Shown here: positions 27,030 to 37,057 of the stretch, one piece after another
How positions within the stretch are numbered: the first letter of the stretch is position 1
How the letters are laid out: each line of letters opens with the position of its first letter
DNA from: an uncultured Mediterranea sp.
Lineage (GTDB): Bacteria > Bacteroidota > Bacteroidia > Bacteroidales > Bacteroidaceae
Direction of reading: 5' to 3'
NCBI RefSeq assembly: GCF_902493215.1
Contig: NZ_CABUOL010000008.1
Span: forward strand, 1-64,000
DNA length: 64,000 bases
Notes under the pieces: model-generated
Databases searched by the model: none
What the model was told of the DNA's origin: nothing
The model's input: only the letters and a program-made list of their open reading frames with translations
Program-made: the position numbers and the translations under genes

Positions 27030-30000
27030 ATGGGATTCAATGAATTTTTAAGCTCGATTTTCGGCAATAAATCCACCCGTGACATGAAGGAAATACAACC
27101 ATGGGTAGACAAGGTGAAAGCCGTTTATCCCGAAATCGACAGTCTGGACAACGATGCCTTGCGTGCCAAAACAGAAGAGCTGAAGGCATACATCCGCAAC
27201 TCCGCAGCCTCGCAACGTGCCAAAGTGGACGAGCTGAAGGCTACAGTAGAAAACACGGAACTGGAAAAGCGTGAAGAACTCTTTGCCCAGATAGACAAAA
27301 TCGAAAAGGAAATACTGGAGATTTACGAAAAAGCACTCGACGATGTGTTACCCGCTGCCTTTGCCATTGTCAAGTCAACGGCACGCCGTTTCACGGAGAA
27401 CGAAGAAATCACCGTAACGGCCAATGACTTCGACCGCCAGCTGGCTGCTACCAAGGACTTTGTCCGCATCGAAGGCGACAAGGCCATCTACAAAAACCAT
27501 TGGATGGCAGGCGGTAATGAAATTACCTGGAACATGGTACACTACGACGTACAGCTCTTCGGTGGTGTCGTATTGCACAAAGGCAAGATTGCCGAAATGG
27601 CAACCGGTGAAGGTAAGACCCTCGTGGCTACCCTCCCCGTATTCCTCAACGCCCTGACCGGTAACGGTGTACACGTCGTAACCGTGAACGACTACCTGTC
27701 CAAGCGTGACTCCGAGTGGATGGGACCGCTCTACATGTTCCACGGCCTGAGCGTAGACTGCATCGACAAGCACCAGCCTAACTCCGATGCCCGCCGCCGT
27801 GCCTACCTGGCCGACATCACATTCGGTACCAACAATGAATTTGGTTTCGACTACCTGCGTGACAACATGGCCATCAGCCCGAGAGATCTCGTACAACGCC
27901 AGCACAACTACGCCATCGTCGATGAGGTGGACTCCGTATTGATTGACGATGCCCGTACCCCGTTGATTATTTCCGGTCCGGTACCCAAAGGGGATGACCA
28001 GCTGTTCGAACAGCTCCGCCCGCTGGTAGAAAGACTGGTAGAAGCCCAGAAGCGACTGGCCACCCAATACTTGGCCGATGCCAAACGCCTCATCGCCTCC
28101 AGCGACAAGAAAGAACAGGAAGAAGGTTTCCTGGCTCTCTACCGCAGCCACAAGGCCCTGCCCAAGAACAAACCGCTCATCAAGTTCCTGAGCGAACAGG
28201 GCGTCAAAGCCGGCATGCTGAAGACCGAGGAAATCTACATGGAGCAGAACAACAAGCGCATGCACGAAGTTACCGACCCGCTCTACTTCGTCATCGACGA
28301 GAAACTGAACAGCGTCGACCTGACCGATAAGGGTGTAGACCTTATCAGCGGCAATTCGGCCGACCCTACTCTCTTCGTATTGCCAGACATTACTGCCCAG
28401 CTCTCCGAACTTGAAAATGAAAAGGACCTGAGCGAAGAAGAACGTCTGGCCAAGAAGGATGCCCTGCTCACCAACTATGCCATCAAGTCGGAACGTGTAC
28501 ATACCATCAACCAGCTGTTGAAAGCCTACACCATGTTCGAAAAGGACGACGAATATGTCGTGATAGACGGACAGGTGAAGATTGTGGATGAGCAGACCGG
28601 CCGTATCATGGAAGGCCGCCGCTATTCCGACGGTCTGCACCAGGCTATCGAAGCCAAGGAAGGTGTGAAGGTAGAAGCAGCCACACAGACATTCGCAACC
28701 ATCACCTTGCAGAACTACTTCCGTATGTACCACAAGCTTTCGGGTATGACCGGTACAGCCGAAACGGAAGCAGGTGAATTCTGGGATATCTATAAACTGG
28801 ATGTAGTAGTCATCCCGACCAACCGCCCCATTGCCCGTAAGGACATGAACGACCGCGTTTACAAGACAAAACGCGAGAAATACAAAGCCGTTATCGAGGA
28901 AATCGAAGCGATGGTCAACGCCGGACGCCCTGTACTGGTAGGTACAACGTCGGTCGAAATCTCGGAAATGCTGAGCAAGATGTTGACTATGCGTAAGATT
29001 CCCCACAACGTATTGAACGCCAAGCTGCACCAGAAGGAAGCCGAAATCGTGGCACAAGCCGGTCAGAGCAGTACGGTGACCATTGCCACCAATATGGCCG
29101 GTCGTGGTACCGATATCAAGCTGAGTCCGGAAGTGAAGGCCGCAGGCGGTCTGGCCATCATCGGTACAGAGCGTCACGAGTCCCGTCGTGTAGACCGCCA
29201 GTTGCGTGGTCGTGCCGGCCGTCAGGGTGACCCGGGTTCTTCCGTATTCTTCGTATCACTGGAAGACGACCTGATGCGTCTGTTCTCGTCCGACCGAATT
29301 GCCGGCGTGATGGACAAACTGGGCTTCAAGGAAGGTGAGATGATCGAACACAGCATGATTTCCAAATCTATCGAACGCGCCCAGAAGAAAGTGGAAGAAA
29401 ACAACTTCGGTATCCGTAAGCGTCTGTTGGAATACGATGACGTAATGAACAAACAACGTACCGTAGTCTATACTAAGCGTCGCCATGCCTTGATGGGCGA
29501 ACGTATCGGTATGGATATCGTCAATATGATTTGGGACCGTTGCGCCAATGCTGTAGAAGCTCCCGACTACGAAAACTGCAAAATGGACATGCTGCAGACA
29601 CTGGCTATGGAAGTTCCCTTCAGCGAGGAAGAATTCAAAGAAGTCAAGAAGGAGAAACTGGCAGAGAAAGCATTCGATGCTGCTATGGAACTCTTCAAGC
29701 GCAAGACCGAACGTATGGCACAGATTGCCTATCCGGTCATCAAGCAAGTATATGAAAACCAAGGTCACATGTATGAGAATATTCTCATCCCCATCACCGA
29801 CGGTAAGCGAATGTATAACATCTCCTGTAACCTGAAAGCTGCGTACGAAAGCGAATGTAAGGAGGTTGTAAAATCATTTGAGAAGAGTATCCTGCTGCAC
29901 GTCATCGACGAAGCCTGGAAGGAAAACCTCCGTGAACTGGATGACCTGAAGCATTCCGTACAGAACGCCAGCTACGAACAGAAAGACCCGTTGTTGATTT

Positions 30001-30362
30001 ACAAGCTGGAGTCTGTCAACCTGTTCGACGCGATGGTTGACAAGATTAACAACCAGACCATCTCCATCCTGATGCGTGGCCAGATACCTGTACAGGAAGC
30101 TCCGGCCGAAAGCCAGCAGCAGGCCCCCCAGCGCAACGTAGAAGTACGTCAGGCTGCCCCTGAGCAACGTCAGGATATGAGTCGTTATCGTGAACAAAAG
30201 GTTGATTTGAACGATCCCAACCAACAGGCAGCTGCAGCAAGAGATACGCGTGAGCAGCCCCGTCGTGAACCGATACGCGCCGAAAAGACGGTAGGCCGTA
30301 ACGATCCCTGTCCTTGTGGTAGCGGAAAGAAATACAAGAATTGCCATGGGCGTGACTTATAA
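27030..30362 (+). CDS. secA: Preprotein translocase ATPase SecA
   Basis: Motor ATPase that drives unfolded preproteins through SecYEG. The 1110-aa length is typical of Bacteroides SecA. Visible landmarks: Walker A in ATGEGKT, Walker B/DEAD-like VDEVDSVLIDDARTPLI, ATNMAGRGTDIKL, and RQLRGRAGRQGDPG. A glutamine-rich linker lies near the end, and a C-terminal zinc motif CPCGSGKKYKNCHG that binds SecB or ribosomes. A TACCTTTG -7 box at 26967-26974 gives a leader of about 50 bases. A strong terminator follows. Confidence 0.98.
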   Translation: MGFNEFLSSIFGNKSTRDMKEIQPWVDKVKAVYPEIDSLDNDALRAKTEELKAYIRNSAASQRAKVDELKATVENTELEKREELFAQIDKIEKEILEIYEKALDDVLPAAFAIVKSTARRFTENEEITVTANDFDRQLAATKDFVRIEGDKAIYKNHWMAGGNEITWNMVHYDVQLFGGVVLHKGKIAEMATGEGKTLVATLPVFLNALTGNGVHVVTVNDYLSKRDSEWMGPLYMFHGLSVDCIDKHQPNSDARRRAYLADITFGTNNEFGFDYLRDNMAISPRDLVQRQHNYAIVDEVDSVLIDDARTPLIISGPVPKGDDQLFEQLRPLVERLVEAQKRLATQYLADAKRLIASSDKKEQEEGFLALYRSHKALPKNKPLIKFLSEQGVKAGMLKTEEIYMEQNNKRMHEVTDPLYFVIDEKLNSVDLTDKGVDLISGNSADPTLFVLPDITAQLSELENEKDLSEEERLAKKDALLTNYAIKSERVHTINQLLKAYTMFEKDDEYVVIDGQVKIVDEQTGRIMEGRRYSDGLHQAIEAKEGVKVEAATQTFATITLQNYFRMYHKLSGMTGTAETEAGEFWDIYKLDVVVIPTNRPIARKDMNDRVYKTKREKYKAVIEEIEAMVNAGRPVLVGTTSVEISEMLSKMLTMRKIPHNVLNAKLHQKEAEIVAQAGQSSTVTIATNMAGRGTDIKLSPEVKAAGGLAIIGTERHESRRVDRQLRGRAGRQGDPGSSVFFVSLEDDLMRLFSSDRIAGVMDKLGFKEGEMIEHSMISKSIERAQKKVEENNFGIRKRLLEYDDVMNKQRTVVYTKRRHALMGERIGMDIVNMIWDRCANAVEAPDYENCKMDMLQTLAMEVPFSEEEFKEVKKEKLAEKAFDAAMELFKRKTERMAQIAYPVIKQVYENQGHMYENILIPITDGKRMYNISCNLKAAYESECKEVVKSFEKSILLHVIDEAWKENLRELDDLKHSVQNASYEQKDPLLIYKLESVNLFDAMVDKINNQTISILMRGQIPVQEAPAESQQQAPQRNVEVRQAAPEQRQDMSRYREQKVDLNDPNQQAAAARDTREQPRREPIRAEKTVGRNDPCPCGSGKKYKNCHGRDL

Positions 30363-30386
30363 ATAAAAGGATACCCCCTTTAACAA

Positions 30387-30421
30387 AAAGCCTCGAACGG
30401 TTAAAAAACGTTCGAGGCTTT
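30387..30421 (+). terminator. Terminator of secA
   Basis: A perfect 13-bp stem, AAAGCCTCGAACG and CGTTCGAGGCTTT, followed by a T run. Confidence 0.9.
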
Positions 30422-30475
30422 CGTTTTTTCTGCGAAAAGAGTATTTTTGTTCAAACTTAACTAAAAGACATGTAT

Positions 30476-31591
30476 ATGAAGAAAAGTCTCCTTTATACAC
30501 TGATTATAGCAGGTATCCTATGTCTGACAGCTTGTCAATCCATCGAACAAGTGTCAATAGACTACATGTTGCCAGCCGAAATTACATTTCCGAACGAACT
30601 GAAACGGGTGGCCATTGTCAACAATATGCCTGAAACACCGGAAAACAAACTTATTGCCAGTGACAAGAAAACAGGCAAAAGTTCCACGGAACTGGCGCGC
30701 CGTACCGATTATTACAATGGTGAAGCCAAACTGACTACCGAATCGATGGCACAAGCTATCGCCGACGAAAACTATTTTGACCTGGTAGTTATCTGTGACT
30801 CTGCCCTGAGAAGCCACGACATTACTCCGCGCGAAAGTACCCTTTCGCAAAGTGAAGTACAACAATTGACCCAGGAGTTGGGAGTAGATTTTCTCATTGC
30901 TTTGGAAAATGTCCAACTGAGCAGCCTGCGCAAAGTCAGCTACATGCCCGGTTGGAACTTATATTATGGTACTGTAGATGCCAAAGTCTACCCGACCTTA
31001 AAAGTCTACTTGCCCAACCGCTCTGCTCCTATGGCAACCGTCAATTGTACGGACAGCATCTTTTGGGAAGCTACCGGAGACAGCCAGACACAAATATTTA
31101 CCCAACTGGTTCCAGAAAAGGAACTGATAGAACAAGCCTCCAGTTTTGCAGGTATCGCACCAGTCAAGTATCTGGTTCCCCACTGGCAGACGGCCAACCG
31201 CTATCTCTTTAAAGGAGGGTCGGTCAACATGCGAGATGCAGACGTTTGCGTCAAGGAAAAGGACTGGGCAGGAGCCATCGAACTTTGGAAAAAAGAGTAT
31301 GAACGCCAAAAAGGAAAACAGAAAATGTATGCAGCCTGCAACATTGCCTTTGGATATGAAATACAGGACAGTCTTGACCTTGCTTACGATTGGGCAGTGA
31401 AAGCACGCGAGATAGCCCAAAGTATGGCAAAGGACGTGGCCAAAGAGATAAAAGATGCAGCAGAAGGTATCTACACAAGCGAGATATCATACTACATCAT
31501 GACCAATTCGTATGTCAATGAACTGAAAACCCGGAAAGATGGTCTGGTACGCCTCAATGCCCAAATGAAAAGAAATAATGCGGATTTTTAA
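30476..31591 (+). CDS. DUF6340-type lipoprotein
   Basis: Surface or periplasmic lipoprotein of 371 aa. The signal peptide ends in the lipobox LTAC, so Cys20 is the acylated residue. The body begins with a conserved beta segment (VSIDYMLPAEITFPNELKRVAIVNN) and ends in a helical region with TPR-like features (CNIAFGYEIQDSLDLAYDWAVKARE). I recognise it as DUF6340-like but cannot assign a function. A TATTTTTG -7 box is at 30442-30449. MYM at 30470 offers an alternative start two codons upstream. Confidence 0.8.
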   Translation: MKKSLLYTLIIAGILCLTACQSIEQVSIDYMLPAEITFPNELKRVAIVNNMPETPENKLIASDKKTGKSSTELARRTDYYNGEAKLTTESMAQAIADENYFDLVVICDSALRSHDITPRESTLSQSEVQQLTQELGVDFLIALENVQLSSLRKVSYMPGWNLYYGTVDAKVYPTLKVYLPNRSAPMATVNCTDSIFWEATGDSQTQIFTQLVPEKELIEQASSFAGIAPVKYLVPHWQTANRYLFKGGSVNMRDADVCVKEKDWAGAIELWKKEYERQKGKQKMYAACNIAFGYEIQDSLDLAYDWAVKAREIAQSMAKDVAKEIKDAAEGIYTSEISYYIMTNSYVNELKTRKDGLVRLNAQMKRNNADF

Positions 31592-31654
31592 GGAAAATGT
31601 ATCAAGGTTACCATTTTTTTCCTACCTTTGAAAGAAATAACAGAATTTTGTATT

Positions 31655-32098
31655 ATGAAACTGAGTCAATCATCCTTGTCCCAACTTGGAAACGCCATAA
31701 AAAAGGCTGTCAGCAAATATAATTGTGCCTGCGAGCAAACAATTGTAACCGATATACACTTGCAGGCCAACCCCAACTCGGGTGAATTGTCTATCTTCAA
31801 CGATGAAGACGAAGAGCTGGCCAATACAGTCATCGAAGAATGGACCGCCTACGACGGCAACGATTTCAATGAAAACACCGAACGTATTTTATCAAGCCTT
31901 TTGAACGAAATGAAAAGTGCCGGTGATTTTGATAAAATGACTATCTTGAAACCTTTCTCGTTCGTATTGGTAGATGAAGAGAAAGAAACGCTTGCCGAAC
32001 TTCTTCTAATGGACGACGATACTTTATTGGTAAACGACGAATTGCTGAAAGGACTGGACGAGGAATTGGATGAATTTCTGAAGAAACTGTTGGAATAA
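31655..32098 (+). CDS. Small acidic protein, function unknown
   Basis: A cytoplasmic-looking protein of 147 aa with many Glu and Asp residues and an acidic leucine-rich C terminus (LLKGLDEELDEFLKKLLE). I do not recognise a family. The start at MKLSQSS is chosen because an in-frame ATG nine codons earlier overlaps the -7 box TACCTTTG (31623-31630). It stands alone with its own terminator. Confidence 0.75.
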   Translation: MKLSQSSLSQLGNAIKKAVSKYNCACEQTIVTDIHLQANPNSGELSIFNDEDEELANTVIEEWTAYDGNDFNENTERILSSLLNEMKSAGDFDKMTILKPFSFVLVDEEKETLAELLLMDDDTLLVNDELLKGLDEELDEFLKKLLE

Positions 32099-32122
32099 AC
32101 TTTTCTATATACTCTAAACAAT

Positions 32123-32169
32123 ACTCCCCTTCTTTTTTCTGGTAAAAGCCAGTAAAAATGAAGGGGAGT
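32123..32169 (+). terminator. Terminator after the small acidic gene
   Basis: Arms ACTCCCCTTC and GAAGGGGAGT, with an inner CTGG/CCAG hairpin, then CTTTT. The following 142 bases up to the sialidase stop show nothing else clear. Confidence 0.75.
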
Positions 32170-32311
32170 TCTTTTATACAGGAATCACGAAATCTCAAAT
32201 CATCCAACAAGTCATACAGGCCATTGACATCTTTTTCCTGATGATTACGCCCTCAGGCTGTGTATTAGAGCAAACTTGCCCCTTACCGCCCTTACGTGTA
32301 AACTCCTTACG

Positions 32312-33949
32312 TTATTTAAGAATATCTTCCAACTTAACGGCCTGGAACAAGATATGAGCCGTACTGCTTTCATAAAGAATACCGACAGTCTCGCGGTCGA
32401 TCATCGTCAAGCAGGAATAGCCCCAGCTACCACCTTCGTCCAGCATCAGGCGGTTCTCGGGAAGCCATGTCAACCCGTTATCCAAACTGGCCTTGATGGT
32501 CATACGGTGGCGATTCTTTGGACTGTCGGGGTTGGAGAACAACAGAATAGGTTTACCAGTTACATTGTCTTCGGCCGCTACATGCAACAAGCTCGCCATA
32601 CAAACAGGCTCTACCAATGCCTTGCGCGAAGACGGATGTTCTTCCCAAGTAGCCCCAAAGTCACGGGTCACAGCCACGGCTCGACTCCCTCCCCGATTGT
32701 CGCGCATGTTCAGCATCAGCACGCCCGGCTCCACTTCGGCCACCTGCGACTCAGTCGTATTGCTACGGGCCGGCTGGCTGATGTGCCACGTCTTGCCATG
32801 GTCCTTGCTATAGATGATGCAGGCACAAGGAATACGGTCGGCACCAATGAACTGCCCGGCAAAGACCAATGTACCATCTATCATCGAAATACCACGCCCA
32901 GGTCCCTGAAGCAGGAAATACCATTCGGGAGACTTCACCTGGCTGGTGATGTTGATAGGTTCGGACCACGTCTTGCCATCGTCATCACTCTTCACCAGCA
33001 TCAGCTGGGCGGTCTGTTCCAACGTCATACCCTGTCCCGAATTGTTCCAAGCACGCGCGTTGCCCATGCCGTGTGTCCAAGCCGCCATTATCCAGATGAT
33101 ACCAGTCTGCTTGTCCACCAGAATAGCCGGATCGCCCACACCGTTCTGCGCTTTGGGCAGTCCACCATATTCGCCGAAGCTCATGGGAATCTGCATCTTC
33201 TCCCACGTCTGCCCGCCGTCGGTACTGCGGCTAAGGCCAATTTCGATGTATTCCTGGAGGTCCACACTACTATTGTGGCGCACGTCGTAGACGGCCAGCA
33301 GCGTCCCCTTGTTACTGGTCACCAAGCCTGGAATACGATAAGCAGCTACTCCGTCGTCGCCCGCCTGACGGACTCCATAGCCCATTCTGTGGACACGCGG
33401 ACCGTTGACCAGTTTCAGCGGAGCTGTCTGTCCATCAATTTCAACCGATGATACAGACGCCGAAAACTTGGTCAGCAACGATGCCTGCAGTTTCATCTGC
33501 AAACTTACCCAAAAATAATTGATACCCGGATAGAGCGACTGATTGACATTGAACACTACCTGACGGCCCGGCGAACGGACTTCACTCTTCAGAATAGAGT
33601 AAGAAGGATTGGCCGCACGGGTCTGTCCTACGGTATAGGCCGACACATAGGCCACGGGAGCATATCCGCCCTTATCGCTACGTTCCACGCACTCCGTACC
33701 GCCATAGAACAGCTTGACAGCTTCTATCTGGGTTAAATCGACTTCTGCTCCCAAGTCAAGGGATACCCGATCGAGCTTCTTACCTTCGCCATTGTCGATG
33801 CGCAGATGGAACAACTCGTTATCCTGACGGTCTATCAGAACTGGAATATTGGTCTCACGGATGAATACAGTGTCTGTAACGGAGGCTACTGCCTGCCATG
33901 TGGGGCAACACAACGCTGCCAGCAACAGAAAAGAAGTGATCTTTCTCAT
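32312..33949 (-). CDS. nanH: Secreted sialidase (GH33)
   Basis: Exported exo-sialidase, 545 aa, that releases terminal sialic acid from host glycans. The signal peptide is MRKITSFLLLAALCCPTW. An N-terminal sandwich domain runs to about residue 180. The six-bladed propeller begins at YRIPGL (catalytic Arg, RIP motif). Five Asp boxes are readable: STDGGQTW, SDDGKTW, SKDHGKTW, TRDFGATW and SLDNGLTW. The length matches NanH of B. fragilis. No nanA, nanE or nanT neighbour is present, so sialic acid use must be encoded elsewhere. Longer upstream starts lack a signal peptide. Confidence 0.95.
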   Translation of the reverse strand: MRKITSFLLLAALCCPTWQAVASVTDTVFIRETNIPVLIDRQDNELFHLRIDNGEGKKLDRVSLDLGAEVDLTQIEAVKLFYGGTECVERSDKGGYAPVAYVSAYTVGQTRAANPSYSILKSEVRSPGRQVVFNVNQSLYPGINYFWVSLQMKLQASLLTKFSASVSSVEIDGQTAPLKLVNGPRVHRMGYGVRQAGDDGVAAYRIPGLVTSNKGTLLAVYDVRHNSSVDLQEYIEIGLSRSTDGGQTWEKMQIPMSFGEYGGLPKAQNGVGDPAILVDKQTGIIWIMAAWTHGMGNARAWNNSGQGMTLEQTAQLMLVKSDDDGKTWSEPINITSQVKSPEWYFLLQGPGRGISMIDGTLVFAGQFIGADRIPCACIIYSKDHGKTWHISQPARSNTTESQVAEVEPGVLMLNMRDNRGGSRAVAVTRDFGATWEEHPSSRKALVEPVCMASLLHVAAEDNVTGKPILLFSNPDSPKNRHRMTIKASLDNGLTWLPENRLMLDEGGSWGYSCLTMIDRETVGILYESSTAHILFQAVKLEDILK

Positions 33950-33970
33950 TATACATTCGTTTTTAAGATT

Positions 33971-34024
33971 AAAAAAACAAACGCCGGGTCCTGCTTTCCT
34001 TAGACAGAAAGCCGCACCCGACGT
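33971..34024 (-). terminator. Terminator of valS
   Basis: On the minus strand a long hairpin (outer ACGTCGGGT with ACCCGGCGT, inner GGCTTTC with GAAAGC) is followed by TTTGTTTTTTT. It lies between valS and the sialidase gene. Confidence 0.75.
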
Positions 34025-34098
34025 TCCTATATTTGTTAGTGATGAACTACGAATGACGAGCGACAAGCCATAGAGCTTGTAGCTCGTCAATCACTACT

Positions 34099-36783
34099 TC
34101 ACGCTTTCTTCAGCGCAGCGATGCTTTCCTTCAACGACTTGATGATGCTTTCGGCATCGGCCTGCTTCTTGCGCTCCAGCTCGATGACGGCAGCGGGAGC
34201 GTTGTTCACAAACTTCTCGTTGCTGAGCTTCTTCAGTACGCCTTGCAGGAAACCTTCCTTGTGCTTCAGCTCGGCTTCCATACGGGCAATCTCGGCTTCC
34301 ACGTCGATCATGTTGCCCAGAGGTACGGCATACTCCGTCGTACCTACCATGAAGGCAGCAGCTCCGTCGGCCTTGGCCTCGACCACGGCGATGGACGAAA
34401 GGTTGCACATCTTCGTGATGACGGCGTTGAAGGCAGCTACAGGGTTTTCGCCCACAGCCTGCAAATCCAGCGCTTCCTTCTGAGCAATGTTCTTCTGCAA
34501 GCGGATGGAGCGGACGTTGCTGATGATTTCCTTCACTACCTCGAACTGCTGCACGATAGCCTCGTCCACCTTGCCCGGAGCTAGCATGGGGCTCACCATC
34601 AGGCTCTCGCCGTCCTTGCGGTCCACGATGTGCTGCCACAGCTCTTCGGTGATGAAGGGCATGAACGGATGGAGCAGGTGGAGCAGGTTATCGAAGAAGC
34701 CGATGGTCGTGTCGTAAACGGCCTTGCTGATGGGCTGGCCGTAAGCTGGCTTGATCATCTCCAGGTACCAGCTGGAGAACTCGTCCCAGAAGAGCTTGTA
34801 GACAGCCATCAGGGCTTCGCTCAGGCGGTACTTGCTGAAGAGGTCGGCCACTTCGGCGGCTACGGCGTTCTGCTTCGACTCGAACCACTTCATGGCCAGG
34901 GCGGCTGCTTCGGGCACTTCGACCTCGGCGCTCACTTCCCAGCCCTTGACGAGGCGGAAGGCGTTCCATATCTTGTTGTTGAAGTTACGGCCTTGCTCGC
35001 ACAGGGCGTCGTCGAAGAGGATATCGTTGCCGGCAGGAGCCGAAAGCATCATACCCATGCGCACACCGTCGGCACCATAGCGTTCGATGAGGTCGAGCGG
35101 ATCGGGCGAGTTGCCCAGCGACTTGGACATCTTACGTCCCAGCTTGTCGCGCACGATACCTGTGAAGTACACGTTGCGGAAAGGCATGTCGCCCATGTAT
35201 TCGTATCCAGCCATAATCATGCGGGCCACCCAGAAGAAGATGATGTCCGGGCCTGTCACCAGGTCGCTCGTCGGATAGTAGTATTTGATTTCCTCGTTGC
35301 CGGGGTTGTTGATGCCGTCGAACAGGGAGATGGGCCACAGCCAGGAAGAGAACCACGTGTCGAGGCAGTCTTCGTCCTGACGCAGGTCTTCCAGCTTCAG
35401 GTCGGCCTTGCCGGTCTTCTCTTTGGCCAGTTCGAGGGCCTTCTCGGGCGTCTCGGCCACCACGTATCCGCCTTCGGGCAGGAAGTAAGCAGGGATGCGG
35501 TGTCCCCACCACAGCTGGCGGCTGATGCACCAGTCCTTGATGTTCTCCAGCCAGTTCTTGTACGTGTTCTTGTACTTGGCGGGATAGAACTTCAGTTCGT
35601 CGTTCATGACGGGCGGCAGAGCCATGTCGGCAAAGTGCTGCATCTTGAGGAACCACTGCATGGAGAGCTTCGGCTCGATGGCCACGTTGGTACGCTCGGA
35701 GAAGCCCACCTTGTTGGTGTAGGCCTCCACCTTCTCCAGCAGGCCGGCGGCGGCAAGGTCTTTCTCAATCTGCTCGCGCACGTCGAAGCGGTCCATGCCT
35801 ACATAGAGGCCGGCGGCTTCGCTCAGGGTACCGTTGTCGTTGAAGATGTCGATGCTCGGCAGGTTATATTTCTCGCCCAGCATGTAGTCGTTCACGTCGT
35901 GGGCAGGCGTCACCTTCAAGCAACCTGTACCGAACTCTACATCCACGTAGTCGTCCTGAATGACGGGGATGACACGACCTACGAGGGGCACGATGACTTT
36001 CTTGCCCTTCAGCCACTGGTTCTTGGGGTCGGCAGGATTGATACACATGGCCGTATCGCCCATGATGGTCTCAGGGCGGGTCGTGGCAACTACAGCGTAG
36101 CGACGGCCCTGGGCATCGCGGTGAACCACTTCACCCTCGGCGCCGGTCTCGCCCGACATGTCGTCGTCAGCCACGTAGTATTTCAGGTAGTAGAGCTTGC
36201 TGTGCTCTTCCTTATAAATCACTTCCTCGTCGCTCAAGGCGGTCAGCGCCTTGGGGTCCCAGTTCACCATGCGCACGCCGCGGTAGATGAGTCCCTTGTT
36301 ATACAGGTCGACAAACACCTTGATGACGCTCTCGCTGCGCTTCTCGTCCATGGTGAAGGCCGTGCGGTCCCAGTCGCACGAAGCGCCCAGCTTGCGGAGC
36401 TGCTTCAGGATGATGCCGCCGTGTTCGTCGGTCCATTCCCAGGCATGCTTCAGGAACTCCTCGCGCGTCAGGTCGGTCTTCTTGATGCCCTGCGCAGCCA
36501 GTTTGTTCACCACCTTGGCTTCGGTGGCGATGGAAGCATGGTCGGTACCCGGCACCCAGCAGGCGTTCTTGCCTTCCATGCGGGCGCGGCGCACCAGGAT
36601 ATCTTGAATGGTATTATTAAGCATGTGTCCCATGTGGAGCACGCCGGTGACGTTGGGGGGCGGGATGACGACGGTGTACGGTTGACGGCCATCGGGTTTC
36701 GAACTGAACAGTTTGTGGTCCAGCCAATACTGGTACCACTTTCCCTCTACGTCGGCGGGATTGTACTTACTTGCTAATTCCAT
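34099..36783 (-). CDS. valS: Valyl-tRNA synthetase
   Basis: Class I aminoacyl-tRNA synthetase that charges tRNA-Val, 894 aa. The HIGH motif is in NVTGVLHMGHM near residue 50. The editing domain holds TTRPETIMGDTA and GTGCLKVTPAHDVNDY. The KMSKS loop reads GRKMSKSLGNSPDP near 540. The C-terminal coiled-coil tRNA-binding arm is present (EAEIARMEAELKHKEGFL). A minus-strand -7 box TAATTTTG lies at 36829-36836. Identification is secure. Confidence 0.98.
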   Translation of the reverse strand: MELASKYNPADVEGKWYQYWLDHKLFSSKPDGRQPYTVVIPPPNVTGVLHMGHMLNNTIQDILVRRARMEGKNACWVPGTDHASIATEAKVVNKLAAQGIKKTDLTREEFLKHAWEWTDEHGGIILKQLRKLGASCDWDRTAFTMDEKRSESVIKVFVDLYNKGLIYRGVRMVNWDPKALTALSDEEVIYKEEHSKLYYLKYYVADDDMSGETGAEGEVVHRDAQGRRYAVVATTRPETIMGDTAMCINPADPKNQWLKGKKVIVPLVGRVIPVIQDDYVDVEFGTGCLKVTPAHDVNDYMLGEKYNLPSIDIFNDNGTLSEAAGLYVGMDRFDVREQIEKDLAAAGLLEKVEAYTNKVGFSERTNVAIEPKLSMQWFLKMQHFADMALPPVMNDELKFYPAKYKNTYKNWLENIKDWCISRQLWWGHRIPAYFLPEGGYVVAETPEKALELAKEKTGKADLKLEDLRQDEDCLDTWFSSWLWPISLFDGINNPGNEEIKYYYPTSDLVTGPDIIFFWVARMIMAGYEYMGDMPFRNVYFTGIVRDKLGRKMSKSLGNSPDPLDLIERYGADGVRMGMMLSAPAGNDILFDDALCEQGRNFNNKIWNAFRLVKGWEVSAEVEVPEAAALAMKWFESKQNAVAAEVADLFSKYRLSEALMAVYKLFWDEFSSWYLEMIKPAYGQPISKAVYDTTIGFFDNLLHLLHPFMPFITEELWQHIVDRKDGESLMVSPMLAPGKVDEAIVQQFEVVKEIISNVRSIRLQKNIAQKEALDLQAVGENPVAAFNAVITKMCNLSSIAVVEAKADGAAAFMVGTTEYAVPLGNMIDVEAEIARMEAELKHKEGFLQGVLKKLSNEKFVNNAPAAVIELERKKQADAESIIKSLKESIAALKKA

Positions 36784-36891
36784 TTCTCTTTAAGTCTATA
36801 AAATTAAAATTGTTTGCGATTATGGGCACAAAATTAGTAATTTATTGCTTTCCATCGGCAAAAGCAACGAAAAGATTTGTCTATCTTTGCG

Positions 36892-36899
36892 CAAAGACG
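36892..36899 (+). promoter_or_regulatory. -7 box for the DUF3810 gene
   Basis: TATCTTTG on plus, four bases before the first 22-bp unit. No good -33 TTG is seen. Transcription from here would make the whole leader out of repeat units. Confidence 0.5.
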
Positions 36900-36903
36900 A
36901 CGG

Positions 36904-37057
36904 TTTTGCTCCGGTTCAAGCGGAGTGTACCGTCAGTTCAAAGGCTTTAAACTCTCAGTTTAAACGGAGTAAACTGACAGTTTAAGCGCATTAAACTGAC
37001 AGTTTATCGCTATTAAACTGGCAGTTTATTTTTGATAAACTAAAATAAACTGATAGT
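36904..37057. repeat. 22-bp-period palindrome array, seven units, ending at an ATG
   Basis: Units start at 36904, 36926, 36948, 36970, 36992, 37014 and 37036. The central ones are TAAACTGACAGTTTA (twice) and TAAACTGGCAGTTTA; the outer ones are decayed. Spacers are 7 bases. The next 22-base step falls exactly on the ATG at 37058. Confidence 0.93.

Noticed and set aside
34630..36777. A 715-codon open frame opposite valS
   Set aside because: Antisense shadow of a highly conserved GC-rich gene; no initiation region and no family resemblance. The same holds for the 600-codon frame opposite secA (27375-29177) and the frames within ftsK and glnN.
36904..37057. CRISPR array
   Set aside because: The repeated unit is a 15-bp palindrome with 7-base spacers, far too short for a CRISPR spacer, and no cas gene is present.
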